In this document: positions 56,182 to 64,000 of the stretch, piece after piece
How the letters are laid out: each line of letters starts with the position of its first letter
How positions within the stretch are numbered: the first letter of the stretch is position 1
Assembly: GCF_022603395.1 (NCBI RefSeq)
Contig: NZ_JAIBKA010000002.1
Location: 248,001-312,000, forward strand
From: Desulfoferrobacter suflitae
GTDB taxonomy: Bacteria; Desulfobacterota; Syntrophobacteria; Syntrophobacterales; Syntrophobacteraceae
Direction: 5' to 3'
DNA: 64,000 nucleotides
The notes under the pieces: generated by a model
What the model saw: the letters and a program-made list of their open reading frames with translations, nothing else
Told to the model about the DNA's origin: nothing
Database searches by the model: none
Made by a program: the position numbers and the translations under genes

Positions 56182-57534
56182 TTAACCTCCCACAAGATGA
56201 TGCAGAAGCAGGGTTGAGAGACCCAAGAATATGAAAAATCCACCGGTATCCGTGGCCATGGTGACAAAAATGCTCGATCCCAGCGCCGGATCCAACTTGA
56301 GTTTGCGCAGAGCTATCGGCACCATGGACCCAACCAGTCCGGCAATGATGAGATTTGACGTCATGGCCATCCACAAGATCACCGAAAGCCACAGATTTTT
56401 ATGCCAGTAATAGGCGATAGCCGCCAGCACCAGTCCACAAATAAGCCCACTGAACAACCCTACTCCAACCTGTTTCAACAACACCGGCCAGTTCCCCTCA
56501 ACTTTGATCTCTCCCAGTGCCAAGGCCCTCACCACCACCGTCAATGACTGCGTCCCCGCGTTACCGCCGATACCCGCCACAATGGGCATCAAGGACGCCA
56601 ATACTACGAAGCTGCTGATGGTTTCGGAAAAAAGGCTGACCGTGTAGGAAGCCACCAGAGCGGTGCATAAGTTGACCAGTAACCAGGGAACACGCAGTTT
56701 AACCGAACGGGGCAAAGGGGAAAAAACCTTTTCATCGGTGTCCAGGTTTGCCAGCAGATACATGTCTTCGGTCGCTTCCTCGTTCATGATGTCAAAGACA
56801 TCATCGTAGGTGATGATACCGATCAGGCGGTCATCGGCGTCCACCACGGGCATGGCGAGAAAATCGTAGTGAGACATCTCTTTGGCCACATCCTCGATAT
56901 CCTCATCGAAACGTACGGAAATCACGTTGCGATTCATGATGTCTCTCACCTGGATGTCGGGGCGGGCCATGATCAGATCCCGCAGTGACACAAAACCGAT
57001 CAACCGACGGGCCTGATCCACTACATAAACATAGTAGATGGTCTCCTTCGTCGTCGCCTGAAAACGGAGCTGATCCAACGCGGCCCGTATGGTGGCATCC
57101 GGCCGGAGCAATGCATAGTCGGTCGTCATGTACGCGCCGGCACTGTCCTCCGGATAGGTAATGAGCTTGAGGATATTCTGCCTCTCGGCTTTGATAATGA
57201 GCGCCAGGAGCTTTTCCTGGGTCTTCTCATCAAGCTCTTCGACCAGATCAGCACGATCGTCCGGGCTCATCAAACTGATGAGCTCCGCCACGGTCGATCG
57301 AGGCAGCTGCAGCAGGGTCTCCTTTTGGATTTCGAAGGGCACAAATTCGAACACGGTCAACGCGTCAGCAACTCCGACCAGTTCTATAAATTTGGCTACC
57401 TCTTGGGGGCTGAGACCCGCCAGGAGCTCCGCCGAATCAGCCGGATGAAGGTCAGTAAAAATCTGCAATAGAGCATCCCGATCTCCCAGCGTAATCCACT
57501 CACGCAGTCGATTAATCTCGTACCTTTCAGCCAT
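56182..57534 (-). CDS. mgtE: MgtE-family magnesium transporter
   Basis: 450 residues from the ATG at 57534, with GGGAG nine bases upstream; an ATG at 57618 would add 28 residues unlike MgtE. N-domain with 'LLELPRSTVAELISLMSPDDRADLVEELD'-type helices (about residues 70-110), two CBS domains (including 'DVFDIMNEEATEDMY'), then five membrane helices with 'PIVAGIGGNAGTQSL' (the pore-lining NAGTQ motif) and 'ASNLIIAG'-like segment. A Mg-gated Mg channel. The CBS Asp/Glu clusters sense Mg. Located after ispG with opposite neighbours. Confidence 0.95.
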   Translation of the reverse strand: MAERYEINRLREWITLGDRDALLQIFTDLHPADSAELLAGLSPQEVAKFIELVGVADALTVFEFVPFEIQKETLLQLPRSTVAELISLMSPDDRADLVEELDEKTQEKLLALIIKAERQNILKLITYPEDSAGAYMTTDYALLRPDATIRAALDQLRFQATTKETIYYVYVVDQARRLIGFVSLRDLIMARPDIQVRDIMNRNVISVRFDEDIEDVAKEMSHYDFLAMPVVDADDRLIGIITYDDVFDIMNEEATEDMYLLANLDTDEKVFSPLPRSVKLRVPWLLVNLCTALVASYTVSLFSETISSFVVLASLMPIVAGIGGNAGTQSLTVVVRALALGEIKVEGNWPVLLKQVGVGLFSGLICGLVLAAIAYYWHKNLWLSVILWMAMTSNLIIAGLVGSMVPIALRKLKLDPALGSSIFVTMATDTGGFFIFLGLSTLLLHHLVGG

Positions 57535-57768
57535 CGATATGCTCCCAAAGCAATACGCTCCCAACCCTGTCGATCCAGCAAATGTCCTTCTTCTATCAGA
57601 TCGCCTCAACCATTTCAATGCAATGGACTTTATGTTTTCCCGGGATGTTGCTAACCTGCGAGATGCAAAGGCACAGGCAGAACTGCCTCAGGAAATCGAA
57701 AAAAAACTGGAAAACAGGCAGAATGGGTCGTTACTCGGCTGCAACCATCAAAGGAAAGAGGTCACCAT

Positions 57769-58857
57769 ATGGAATACAAGGATGTCTATGAGAAGCTTGC
57801 AGATCATTTGAATCGTCTACCGGCCGGTTTTCCGCGCACTGCTTCGGGAGTGGAAATGCGCATTTTGCGTCGTCTGTTCACACCGCAGGAAGCCGCTCTG
57901 GCCGTTTTCCTGTCCATGAAGCCGGAAGCCCCTGAGGACATCGCATCCCGGACGGCCAAAACGGCCGAGCACGTCGCCGGGCTACTCGAGGAAATGGCCC
58001 GCAAGGGACTCATTTTCAGGCTTCGCAAGGGCTCTGAAACCAGGTATATGGCCGCTCAGTTCGTGATCGGCATCTGGGAATACCATGTGAATGACCTCGA
58101 TGCAGAACTGATCAGGGATATGAATGAATACATCCCCCATTTCTTTGATCAAGCCTATCATGTGCGCACTCCGCAACTGCGCACCATTCCTATTCCCGCC
58201 GCCATAGCCGTCGAGCAGACAGTCATGCCCTATGAAGCGGCGCGGCAAATCATCAGGGACCAGGACAAAATCGTGGTCGCCCCCTGTATCTGCCGCAAAG
58301 AGCATCAGATGGCCGGAAACGGCTGCGACAAGCCCCTGGAGAGCTGTCTGGTGTTTGGGGCGGGTGCCGCTTACTATGAAGAAAACCAATTGGGCCGCCC
58401 CATCGATCACGACGAAGCCCTGCGCATTCTGCAGCGCGCTGAGCAGGCGGGCTTGGTGCTGCAACCATCCAATGCCCAGAAAGCCGTGAATATCTGCACC
58501 TGTTGCGGCTGCTGCTGTCAGATACTGAAGAATCTCAAGAGATTGCCCAGACCGGCCGAATTCGTTGCAAGCAACTTCTTCGCCGTGGTCAATGCGGAAC
58601 GCTGTGCGGGCTGTGAAACCTGCCTGGAACGTTGCCAAATGGATGCCATTTCGATGCAGCAGGGCAGCGCCGTAATCAGCCGGGAAAGATGCATCGGGTG
58701 TGGCCTCTGTGTACCCACTTGTCCGGACACCGCAATAAAGCTCGTGGAAAAACCTGAGGATATGCGCCGCGAACCCCCGCGACATGTAATGGAGACCTAC
58801 ACGCGCATTGCCAGGGAACGCCTGGCAAAACTGCAAGAAACATCCGGCACCCAATGA
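57769..58857 (+). CDS. Winged-helix protein with C-terminal ferredoxin clusters
   Basis: 362 residues. The N-terminal ~85 residues form a winged helix ('TPQEAALAVFLSMKPEAPEDIASRTAKTAEHVAGLLEEMARKGLIFR' is a span, residues ~35-82). A middle segment has 'CICRKEHQMAGNGCDKPLESCLVFG' and 'CTCCGCCCQILK' Cys groups. Two ferredoxin motifs follow: 'CAGCETCLERCQMDAI' and 'CIGCGLCVPTCPDTAI'. The CCGCC-type cluster region and ferredoxin domain suggest electron-linked regulation or an oxidoreductase subunit. Similar proteins occur in sulfate reducers and syntrophs, often called 4Fe-4S protein. Function unknown. Ribosome binding site AAAGGAAAGAGG precedes the ATG. Confidence 0.82.
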   Translation: MEYKDVYEKLADHLNRLPAGFPRTASGVEMRILRRLFTPQEAALAVFLSMKPEAPEDIASRTAKTAEHVAGLLEEMARKGLIFRLRKGSETRYMAAQFVIGIWEYHVNDLDAELIRDMNEYIPHFFDQAYHVRTPQLRTIPIPAAIAVEQTVMPYEAARQIIRDQDKIVVAPCICRKEHQMAGNGCDKPLESCLVFGAGAAYYEENQLGRPIDHDEALRILQRAEQAGLVLQPSNAQKAVNICTCCGCCCQILKNLKRLPRPAEFVASNFFAVVNAERCAGCETCLERCQMDAISMQQGSAVISRERCIGCGLCVPTCPDTAIKLVEKPEDMRREPPRHVMETYTRIARERLAKLQETSGTQ

Positions 58858-58940
58858 GGACCGTGACGATTTTTGTTCGATACCGTTGAAGGCCTTGGGA
58901 AACACGCGCTCCCTGCCCGTCGGCCGGTTGCGGGCAGGAG

Positions 58941-59669
58941 CTAATTGGGATAAACGTTTCCGGTCTCGATGATGCACCAGCCGTTGCGCGTTTTACCCAG
59001 CAGAAAATTGAGCTGCCAGCCCACTCTGCAGTGATCGGTGATATCCTTGGGGACTTTTACTTCGACCATCTCCGTAGTGGCAGTTCCCGAAAGGATCAAT
59101 ACTCCCGGCTGGATCTCTTCCACGGTGAAATAATCATCCAGTTCCGAGGTCCAATAGCGCGGCGCGTGGTTCTGCGCGTAATCATACAGGAGTCGCGCCA
59201 GCCGCTCCGCCGCAGGCAGTTCCCGCGCGGCTTCGGCGGCGATCCGGGTGCCTTTGACGGCCTGTTCTCTGTCGATGAGGTGAGATTCCTCCAGCCATTT
59301 TATAAATTTTTTGGTGACGGTGCCGGCCGCCTGCAGCAGCGCTTCGGACGCCATAACCTTACGAATCATAAAGTAATTCAAAAAATTGGAAAGTGACGGT
59401 AAAATCTTGTCCGGGCCAAAGATGACACAAAATTCCAAGTTCTTGTGGAAATACAGTTTCTCATATAGGGCCACGTCCGAAGAATTATCCAGTTCATGGT
59501 ACCCATAGCCATTCAAGCAATGTCGAAGTAGATCGATCACTTCTTCATAGTGGCGATATGTCCGGGGCTTCAACCGCCTCTGTTGGTCCCTTAGAAATCG
59601 TGCGAAAACATCCTCAAGATTGGGCGTAGCTATCGTCGGGAAATTCAGCACATTGCTTCTGCTTTTCAT
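58941..59669 (-). CDS. Uncharacterised protein with recombinase core-binding-like N-terminus
   Basis: 242 residues. The first ~75 residues ('FARFLRDQQRRLKPRTYRHYEEVIDLLRHCLNGYGYHEL', a span, ~24-62) resemble the helical core-binding (SAM-like) domain of tyrosine recombinases. No catalytic R-H-R-Y domain follows. Instead, a helical middle ('SNFLNYFMIRKVMASEALLQAAGTVTKKFIKWLEESHLI' span) and a beta-rich C-terminus ('VLILSGTATTEMVEVKVPKD') are present. I know of similar proteins in anaerobes without assigned function. It is not an integrase; a nucleic-acid-binding role is a guess. Confidence 0.7.
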   Translation of the reverse strand: MKSRSNVLNFPTIATPNLEDVFARFLRDQQRRLKPRTYRHYEEVIDLLRHCLNGYGYHELDNSSDVALYEKLYFHKNLEFCVIFGPDKILPSLSNFLNYFMIRKVMASEALLQAAGTVTKKFIKWLEESHLIDREQAVKGTRIAAEAARELPAAERLARLLYDYAQNHAPRYWTSELDDYFTVEEIQPGVLILSGTATTEMVEVKVPKDITDHCRVGWQLNFLLGKTRNGWCIIETGNVYPN

Positions 59670-59712
59670 CTTTCATCACCTGCGCGGTTCTTCTAAAAAA
59701 ATTTAAGACCCC

Positions 59713-60027
59713 TTATATCCGGCTTCCGCATTGCGGGCAATAGCGAAATGCTGGGTCGAGCGAAGCGCCGCATGCACGACACCGAGCAGCGTGGGGCAGC
59801 ACGCCGGGCGACTCGCGCGATTGATCCGCGGAAACAGCCGCGCCACAGCGCTCGCACATGAGAACCGGGTCTCCTCTCTTTACACGAATCAGGGGTATGA
59901 AAAATAGGCTGATATAATGGTCCGTTCTTTTCAAGCGGGCCTGAGCCAAACCACAAACGGGGCAAAGTCCGGGAGTTTCATCAAGAATAACGGTCTTGGG
60001 CTGAACTCCGCCAATAAAAAAGAACAT
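59713..60027 (-). CDS. Small double zinc-ribbon protein
   Basis: 104 residues. Two zinc-ribbon-type CxxC pairs at the ends of each unit: 'CPVC' and 'CERC' around a hydrophobic hairpin 'HYISLFFIPLIRVKRGD', then 'CRAC' and 'CPQC' at the C-terminus. The pattern matches small zinc-ribbon domain proteins (zinc-ribbon_10/15-like). The N-terminal 'MFFFIGGV' and 'YISLFFIPL' are hydrophobic enough to suggest membrane contact. Function unknown. It lies just upstream of the IS insertion, divergent from it. Confidence 0.75.
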   Translation of the reverse strand: MFFFIGGVQPKTVILDETPGLCPVCGLAQARLKRTDHYISLFFIPLIRVKRGDPVLMCERCGAAVSADQSRESPGVLPHAARCRACGASLDPAFRYCPQCGSRI

Positions 60028-60112
60028 CGCTCAATCCTCACCTGGCGTCCTGCGAAATTAAAAAAATCTTAGCATAATCCTGAAACATTGGCTACGATCG
60101 GTAGTGCAGTAA

Positions 60113-61415
60113 GTGCCTGTCACGAAATAAACTTTACACTCTTTCTTGCCATGATATACTGCTGTCATGGAGAAAGAACTGATCAAAAAACGATTTGAAT
60201 TTCTGGCTCCACTGCTCAACGAGAGGCAGCTGCGACTCTACGTGGCTGCCGAGGCGCTGGTTCTTGGCCGTGGAGGCATCTCCGTGACGTCTCAAGCGAC
60301 AGGGATCTCGCGGCCAACGATCACTATGGGGTGCAAAGAGCTTCTTGATGAAACGACAAAGGAGGCTTCTGCGAAGTCCTCTGCGGTGCGTGTGCGCAAG
60401 AAAGGCGGAGGACGAAAGCGTACCATCGAAGTTGACGAGACACTTCGAAGTGACTTGGAAGGACTCATTGAACCCGTCACAAGAGGAGATCCCGAATCGC
60501 CATTGCGATGGACGGCTAAGAGTGTGCGTAATCTTTCCGATGAATTGAAGAAAATGGGACATAAGACCAGTCACCGGATGGTTGCCGAGCTCCTTCCCGC
60601 GATGGACTATAGTCTGCAGGCGAACCGAAAGACCGCTGAAGGAGGCAAGCATCCGGACCGGAATGCCCAGTTTGAGCACATTCACGGGAAGGTCAAGGAG
60701 TTTCAGTCTTGTAACCAGCCTGTTATTTCGGTGGACACAAAGAAGAAGGAACGTGTGGGTGACTTCAAGAACGGTGGACGGGAGCTCCGACCAAAGGGCA
60801 ACCCGGAAAAAGTCCGCGTCTACGATTTTGAGATCCCCGAACTTGGAAAAGTGGCCCCCTACGGGATTTACGACCAGACCCGCAATACCGGATGGGTCAA
60901 TGTCGGAACCGACCATGACACTGCAACGTTTGCCGTGGAAAGCATCCGCAAGTGGTGGATTACCATGGGACGGGAAGCTTATCCGAAGGCGGCTCGCCTT
61001 CTGATTACCGCTGATGGTGGCGGCAGCAACGGGGCGAGAGTTCGACTCTGGAAGATCGAGTTGCAGAAGTTCGCCAACGAAACTGGTCTTGTCATATCGG
61101 TTTGCCATTTCCCACCGGGCACCAGCAAGTGGAACAAGATCGAGCATCGACTCTTTTCCTTCATCAGTCAGAATTGGCGGGGTAAACCTCTTGTGAGTCA
61201 TGAAGTGATCGTCAACCTCATTGCTTCAACGAAGACCCGCACAGGCCTGACAGTCAAGTGCGAGCTCGATACCAATAAGTATCCCAAAGGAATTAAGGTT
61301 TCGGACAAGGAGTTGCGCCAGGTCAACATCGTCCGTGACGAATTCCATGGCGAGTGGAACTATGCTATACGCCCACAATCCGCATAAACTGTAAATGTTA
61401 TTTTGTGACACGCAC
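60113..61415 (+). mobile_element. ISAzo13-family insertion sequence, complete
   Basis: 1303 bp bounded by 26-bp imperfect terminal inverted repeats: GTGCCTGTCACGAAATAAAC... at 60113-60138 and its complement at 61390-61415 (four mismatches in 26). The three bases TAA flank both ends (60110-60112 and 61416-61418), a likely target-site duplication. It contains a single intact transposase gene. The right end lies only a few bases before the ribosome binding site of the next gene. Near-intact ends and gene suggest recent arrival and possible activity. Confidence 0.88.
60167..61387 (+). CDS. ISAzo13-family DDE transposase
   Basis: 406 residues. The N-terminal helix-turn-helix region 'VTSQATGISRPTITMGCKEL' recognises the ends. 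The DDE-type core has 'PVISVDTKKKERVGDFKNGG' (first Asp), 'LLITADGGGSNGARVRLWK' (second Asp) and 'GTSKWNKIEHRLFSFIS' (Glu), the standard order for ISAzo13/Rhodopirellula-type transposases. Full-length with no frameshift. The start ATG at 60167 is inside the left end region, about 54 bases from the tip. Confidence 0.93.
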   Translation: MEKELIKKRFEFLAPLLNERQLRLYVAAEALVLGRGGISVTSQATGISRPTITMGCKELLDETTKEASAKSSAVRVRKKGGGRKRTIEVDETLRSDLEGLIEPVTRGDPESPLRWTAKSVRNLSDELKKMGHKTSHRMVAELLPAMDYSLQANRKTAEGGKHPDRNAQFEHIHGKVKEFQSCNQPVISVDTKKKERVGDFKNGGRELRPKGNPEKVRVYDFEIPELGKVAPYGIYDQTRNTGWVNVGTDHDTATFAVESIRKWWITMGREAYPKAARLLITADGGGSNGARVRLWKIELQKFANETGLVISVCHFPPGTSKWNKIEHRLFSFISQNWRGKPLVSHEVIVNLIASTKTRTGLTVKCELDTNKYPKGIKVSDKELRQVNIVRDEFHGEWNYAIRPQSA

Positions 61416-61436
61416 TAAATGCAGGAGGAGACCCCC

Positions 61437-62432
61437 GTGAACCGCAATTTGCAAAACTTTTGCCGACGTTGCCGGGTAGTCTATGACGGTGAACCGCGGA
61501 TGCTTGCATCTCCATCCCGCGCCTGGATCATCCACGATGTGGAGGGGAAAAAATGGGTGGCAAAAGAGCAAACGCCCCGCGATCAAACCGTCCAACTGCT
61601 CAAGAACTTTGCACTGCTGCACCCCTGCTTTCACTATCCACAGCCCGTATCGGAAGATAGCGAAGAATTCTACCTGTACCCGTACCTGGAGGGAGAGAGG
61701 CTGGCCGATAGGCCATTCGAGGACGCCGCCACCATTGAACGGGTCACCGAACTAACCGCGAGACTCCAGGCGCTTTTTCGCTCACTTGTCCTGGTTCCGT
61801 TTTACCAGGAAACCTTAAAATCCAAAGTATCAATGATGGATGTGGCCGGTGGGCTGAATCGTTTTGCTCTGGAAAGAGTGCAAAGAATGGACGATCAGCA
61901 AAAATCTACACGCCACAAAGAAATGGCGCAATCCTATCAGTGGGCTGAAAAACGGCTGGAAACCTGTGTCAGGCAGCTTGGAACGCGACCTTTGTGGTCT
62001 GGAGCCGCACTGGAGGCTTTCCGAAATAAAATGCGCAGCAAGTTCTGCATCCATATGCCGATCACAGGAAATAATCTATCCCATGCGGCACTCACCCCGG
62101 AACATCTGGTACTATGCCCCGACCACAATTTCGCCATAGTCGGCTGGCACATTCAGCCCCGACCGCGCTTCTATATGTTCTACACCTACCTGGCATGGAG
62201 CTTCACGCATTCCAGGCGGGAGGATGCGAAACCTTTCTATCGAGGCTATCTGGCGGAAAACAGCAGCAAGGCATTCTTCCAGGAGCACCACCTGGTTTTT
62301 GCCTTCTGCTTGCTGGAGCAGACGGTCTCCATGCTGGAGAAGCGCACCATGAGCCAATACGGCCGGTGCCGTGGACCAGAACACAACGCAGCAGAGCTGT
62401 TCAACGAGTGCCTCGAGAAGCTCTCTGGTTGA
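61437..62432 (+). CDS. Kinase-fold (APH/choline-kinase-like) protein lacking catalytic residues
   Basis: 331 residues from the GTG at 61437, chosen because GGAGGAG lies six bases upstream; an in-frame ATG at 61419 lies before that site, at the IS junction. The N-lobe has 'RAWIIHDVEGKKWVAKEQ' (a beta-3 Lys-like position) and hinge-like 'FYLYPYLEGERLAD'. The C-lobe has 'LSHAALTPEHLVLCPDHNFAIVGWH'-type pattern (span ~ residues 213-237), aligning with the kinase loop HGDLxPxN...IDW. The Asp of HGD is Ala, the Asn is His, and the Asp of IDW is Gly. So the fold looks like an aminoglycoside/choline kinase, but without phosphotransfer residues. Function unknown. The call rests on pattern only. Confidence 0.65.
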   Translation: MNRNLQNFCRRCRVVYDGEPRMLASPSRAWIIHDVEGKKWVAKEQTPRDQTVQLLKNFALLHPCFHYPQPVSEDSEEFYLYPYLEGERLADRPFEDAATIERVTELTARLQALFRSLVLVPFYQETLKSKVSMMDVAGGLNRFALERVQRMDDQQKSTRHKEMAQSYQWAEKRLETCVRQLGTRPLWSGAALEAFRNKMRSKFCIHMPITGNNLSHAALTPEHLVLCPDHNFAIVGWHIQPRPRFYMFYTYLAWSFTHSRREDAKPFYRGYLAENSSKAFFQEHHLVFAFCLLEQTVSMLEKRTMSQYGRCRGPEHNAAELFNECLEKLSG

Positions 62433-62702
62433 CAGTAGGAGACGCGAATATTTCCGTACCTCAACTGCGGATATGAGGGTCTTTCAGTATTCCCCGGGTA
62501 TACTGATAGGCTCAGGCAGTGCCTTGAAAATTGAAAATGCCGGGGACGGCTCCTCCCTCCGCTGCGGGGTGAGAATACACGGCTATCTCATCGATGATCG
62601 GTGAATCCCATGGGTTTAAGCCGGCAGGATTGACACCAATCAGCGTCCCACTGCCCCATGCTGAATCTTTGACGCGAACGAAGCCGGGCAGGAGCCAAAA
62701 GC

Positions 62703-64000
62703 CTAGTGGCTGCGCCCCACATACTGCTCGCGCATCGCCCTTTTATTGAGCTTGCCGACGCTGGTCTTGGCCAGGCTGTCAACGAAGACGGTCTTATCGG
62801 GAACTCCCCACTTGGAAATGACCCCTTTTGCAACGTAACCCATAAAAAACTTCCTGATGTCGTCGTCGGTTACTTTGCCGCGATAGTCTTCCTTCAAAAC
62901 CACCAGAGCCAGCGGGCGCTCTCCCCATTTTTCATCGGGCACTGCAATGACGGCCGCTTCGCTGACCGCTTCATGCTGGGTGAGGATGTCTTCCAGCTCC
63001 AACGAGGAAATCCATTCACCCCCGGTTTTGATCACGTCTTTAATGCGGTCGGTCACCTGCAAATATCCTTCGCTGTCGATATATCCGATGTCGGAAGTAT
63101 GCAGCCAGCCGTCCACCCAAAGGTCTTCCGATTTTTCCGGTTCTTTGAAATAGCCCTGAGTGAGCCAGGGAGATCGCACCACCACTTCCCCGGTGCTCAC
63201 CCCATCGTGCGGCAGACTCTTTCCCTGGGGATCTGCCACCTGTAGATCCACCAGAGGAATAGGCGCTCCGGTACGGCACCGCACCGTGATCTGTACGTCC
63301 GGCTCCCAGTCGAACATGTGCGGCTTCAATTTACCCAAGGTCAAAATTGGGCAGGTTTCCGACATGCCGTAGCCGGTAAACACATTGATGCCCTTTTCCA
63401 GAGCCCTCCTGCACAAGGCCCTGGATAGCGCCGAGCCGCCAATGATAAGGGTCCACTTGGAAAGGTCAACCGTTTGAGCCGAGGGACTGTTGAGCAGCAT
63501 ATGCAAAATGGTCGGAACACAGTGCGAAAAGGTGACCTTTTCCGTAGCTACCAGCTTGAGGATGGTCTCGGGCTCATAGCGACCGGGATAAACCTGCTTG
63601 GCACCTATCAGGGTGGCGGCATAGGGCAATCCCCAGGCGTGCACGTGAAACATCGGGGTCAGCGGCATGTAGACATCGGTGGAATCAAATGACGCCTGGG
63701 ACTTGAAGCTGCCCAGAGCGGTCAACACTCCAAGCGTGTGCAGCACCAGCTGACGGTGACTGAAGTACACCCCCTTGGGAGCGCCCGTGGTGCCTGTCGT
63801 ATAGAAGGTGGTTGCTTTGGTGTTCTCGTCGAAATCCGCAAACTCAAATTCCGCTGGAGAGTTGCCAAGCAGCGTCTCATATTCGCCGACGGTTTCAAGG
63901 CTGGTATCCGGGGCCGGCAGCGTGTCCGACATGACAATGATTTTCTTAACCGTCCTGAGTTCACCCCGGATCCCCTCCAGAACAGAGAGAAAATCAGAAT
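62703..64000 (-). CDS. Long-chain acyl-CoA synthetase (AMP-forming), N-terminus outside the window
   Basis: Open through the right edge: residues encoded upstream of the ATG at 63932 continue as 'LRTVKKIIVMSD', typical of this family, so that ATG is internal. Visible motifs are P-loop 'FYTTGTTGAPKGVYFSH', 'GYGMSETCPILT', 'TSDIGYIDSEGYLQVTDRIKDVIKTGGEWIS' (span), and the C-terminal Lys in 'LAKTSVGKLNKRAMREQY'. Between 'VYFSHRQLVLHTLGV' and the acyl tunnel region it resembles medium- to long-chain fatty-acid ligases of the DMSP/LcFACS group. No neighbour in the window identifies its acid. Confidence 0.92.
   Translation of the reverse strand, partial: SDFLSVLEGIRGELRTVKKIIVMSDTLPAPDTSLETVGEYETLLGNSPAEFEFADFDENTKATTFYTTGTTGAPKGVYFSHRQLVLHTLGVLTALGSFKSQASFDSTDVYMPLTPMFHVHAWGLPYAATLIGAKQVYPGRYEPETILKLVATEKVTFSHCVPTILHMLLNSPSAQTVDLSKWTLIIGGSALSRALCRRALEKGINVFTGYGMSETCPILTLGKLKPHMFDWEPDVQITVRCRTGAPIPLVDLQVADPQGKSLPHDGVSTGEVVVRSPWLTQGYFKEPEKSEDLWVDGWLHTSDIGYIDSEGYLQVTDRIKDVIKTGGEWISSLELEDILTQHEAVSEAAVIAVPDEKWGERPLALVVLKEDYRGKVTDDDIRKFFMGYVAKGVISKWGVPDKTVFVDSLAKTSVGKLNKRAMREQYVGRSH

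Noticed and set aside
1-64000. CRISPR arrays, tRNA and rRNA genes, prophage
   Set aside because: I scanned for regularly spaced direct repeats, cloverleaf-type patterns, conserved rRNA segments and phage structural genes and saw none. A covariance search could still find a small RNA I missed.

Overview
The window looks like chromosomal DNA of an anaerobic bacterium of the Desulfobacterota (old Deltaproteobacteria), most likely near the Syntrophobacterales. This is inferred from gene content, not from a marker gene: an oxidative TCA block, late cobalamin-synthesis genes, Tat-exported and polytopic iron-sulfur proteins, a B12-dependent acyl-CoA mutase with acyl-CoA ligase and CoA-transferases, and a periplasmic-type amino-acid ABC importer. 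I see no rRNA, tRNA, CRISPR array, phage or plasmid backbone. The one complete mobile element is an ISAzo13-type insertion sequence at 60.1-61.4 kb.

Layout. 0-5.2 kb (minus strand): a MoxR ATPase with a truncated CoxE-like partner, a Tat-exported aldo/keto reductase with a C-terminal cysteine cluster, and an HpnN-like RND exporter. 5.6-8 kb: an SLC13-type transporter carrying four RCK_C domains. 8.1-12.2 kb (minus): a three-gene redox module (NapH/NapG-like fusion, Tat-DUF362 protein, DUF6599-like protein). 12.2-18.9 kb (minus): cobD, cbiB, cobQ, cbiA and a metallo-beta-lactamase-fold hydrolase; an inverted pair of ~110-120 bp hairpin repeats brackets cbiB. 19.2-23.2 kb: a degenerate resolvase-like protein, a radical SAM protein and a polar amino-acid ABC importer. 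23.7-34.1 kb: an acyl-CoA handling locus. 34.2-44.5 kb: DnaJ-domain protein, outer-membrane porin, TolB/VCBS-repeat protein with an LpxL-type acyltransferase, a small barrel protein, a glycosyltransferase, a BrkB protein and a UbiA prenyltransferase. 44.8-52 kb (minus): acn-gltA-sdhA-sdhB-fumC. 52.4-60 kb: Rel, IspG, MgtE, a winged-helix/ferredoxin protein and small unknowns. 60.1-64 kb: the IS element, a kinase-fold protein lacking catalytic residues, and a truncated long-chain acyl-CoA ligase.

The most interesting region is 23.7-34.1 kb. An AMP-forming acyl-CoA synthetase and two adjacent CaiB/BaiF CoA-transferases lie next to a split B12-dependent acyl-CoA mutase and its MeaB chaperone. 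The mutase residues aligned with the substrate-selecting positions of methylmalonyl-CoA mutase are Phe92, Ala119 and Gln210, at spacings that match the known enzymes exactly. This is the isobutyryl-CoA mutase pattern, not the methylmalonyl-CoA or 2-hydroxyisobutyryl-CoA one. Embedded in the locus is an unknown polytopic membrane protein with three spaced QPxxG motifs and a His-rich C-terminus. My inference is a route that activates a branched or tertiary monocarboxylic acid and rearranges its carbon skeleton so that it can enter beta-oxidation, with the TCA block oxidising the products and the B12 genes upstream supplying cofactor.
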